NCBI GenBank assembly: GCA_900404475.1 | Contig: OUQQ01000188.1 | Span: 1-31,646, forward strand | DNA length: 31,646 nucleotides | Direction: 5' to 3' | Origin: Spongospora subterranea | Lineage: Eukaryota; Endomyxa; Phytomyxea; Plasmodiophorida; Plasmodiophoridae | Part shown: positions 31,415 to 31,646 of the stretch, one piece after another | Layout of the letters: every line of letters begins with the position of its first letter | Numbering within the stretch: position 1 is the stretch's first letter | Notes under the pieces: model-generated | Database searches by the model: none | Told to the model about the DNA's origin: nothing | The model's input: the letters and a program-made list of their open reading frames with translations, nothing else | Position numbers and translations under genes: made by a program

Positions 31415-31646
31415 CGACGGTGGAAGCGCCGTATTTCAGATCTGTCCTTGACGACGGGTTGAAAATATGATGAGATGCGGTTCAGTGATTTAGAAATGCA
31501 ACTGCATTCTCGTGTTCCATTCAGCAAAAATCGAACAATTCCCGTGGTGTATCAAAACGCAATGTGCTACAGGTTTATGCTCAAGCAAGCGTCCAATTGC
31601 GAAAGCATGCCGACATTTGAGTCGAGTACCCCCCAATTTACAAAAA

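Noticed and set aside
1..31646. CRISPR arrays, rRNA genes, prokaryotic operons or phage genes
   Set aside because: No regularly spaced repeats or rRNA-like stretches were seen, and the pervasive GT-AG introns argue for a eukaryotic nuclear origin.

Overview
The window is nuclear DNA from a eukaryote. Coding sequence is cut by many small GT-AG introns, mostly 44 to 67 nt. Proteins can be rebuilt only by splicing, and there is no operon-like packing. The very short introns, giant multidomain genes and a decayed Mutator-like transposase suggest a protist. A plasmodiophorid-type rhizarian is my best guess, with low confidence.

Layout: (1) 1-1730, a frameshifted Mutator-like (MULE) transposase remnant with a damaged SWIM zinc finger. 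(2) 2158-13361, giant gene A. I rebuilt it with 23 introns; the spliced frame closes exactly at 3330 codons plus stop, with no internal stop. (3) 13362-14881, no convincing gene; weak cysteine-rich reading frames lie on the minus strand. (4) 14882-17366, a GC-richer, broken gene for a large secreted protein, with in-frame stops and a frameshifting 14-bp tandem duplication. (5) 17502-28297, giant gene B, rebuilt with 9 introns as 3442 codons plus stop. (6) 28256-28790, a 265/269-bp direct duplication around a single N, almost certainly an unmerged contig overlap. (7) about 28714-29896, an intron-containing gene for a protein with seven or eight membrane segments. (8) 29897-31646, degraded coding fragments and a weak minus-strand gene candidate.

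The main result is that A and B are divergent, same-strand paralogues of one giant family. They share an N-terminal module with an NT(G/S)...YHP signature, the central DUF3638 (PF12340)/DUF3645 (PF12359)-type region, and a C-terminal (F/Y)(I/V)GV(T/S)(L/I)QEAS element. As I remember the family, its centre carries a nucleotide-binding core with a G-x-G-K-[ST] loop and a DE-x-D motif. Both copies here keep the scaffold and an intact reading frame but have lost those residues. Gene A alone also keeps two canonical EF-hand calcium loops near its C-terminus. The locus therefore looks like a tandem pair of giant pseudo-enzymes under constraint to stay translatable. Family assignments rest on recalled conservation patterns and have not been searched.
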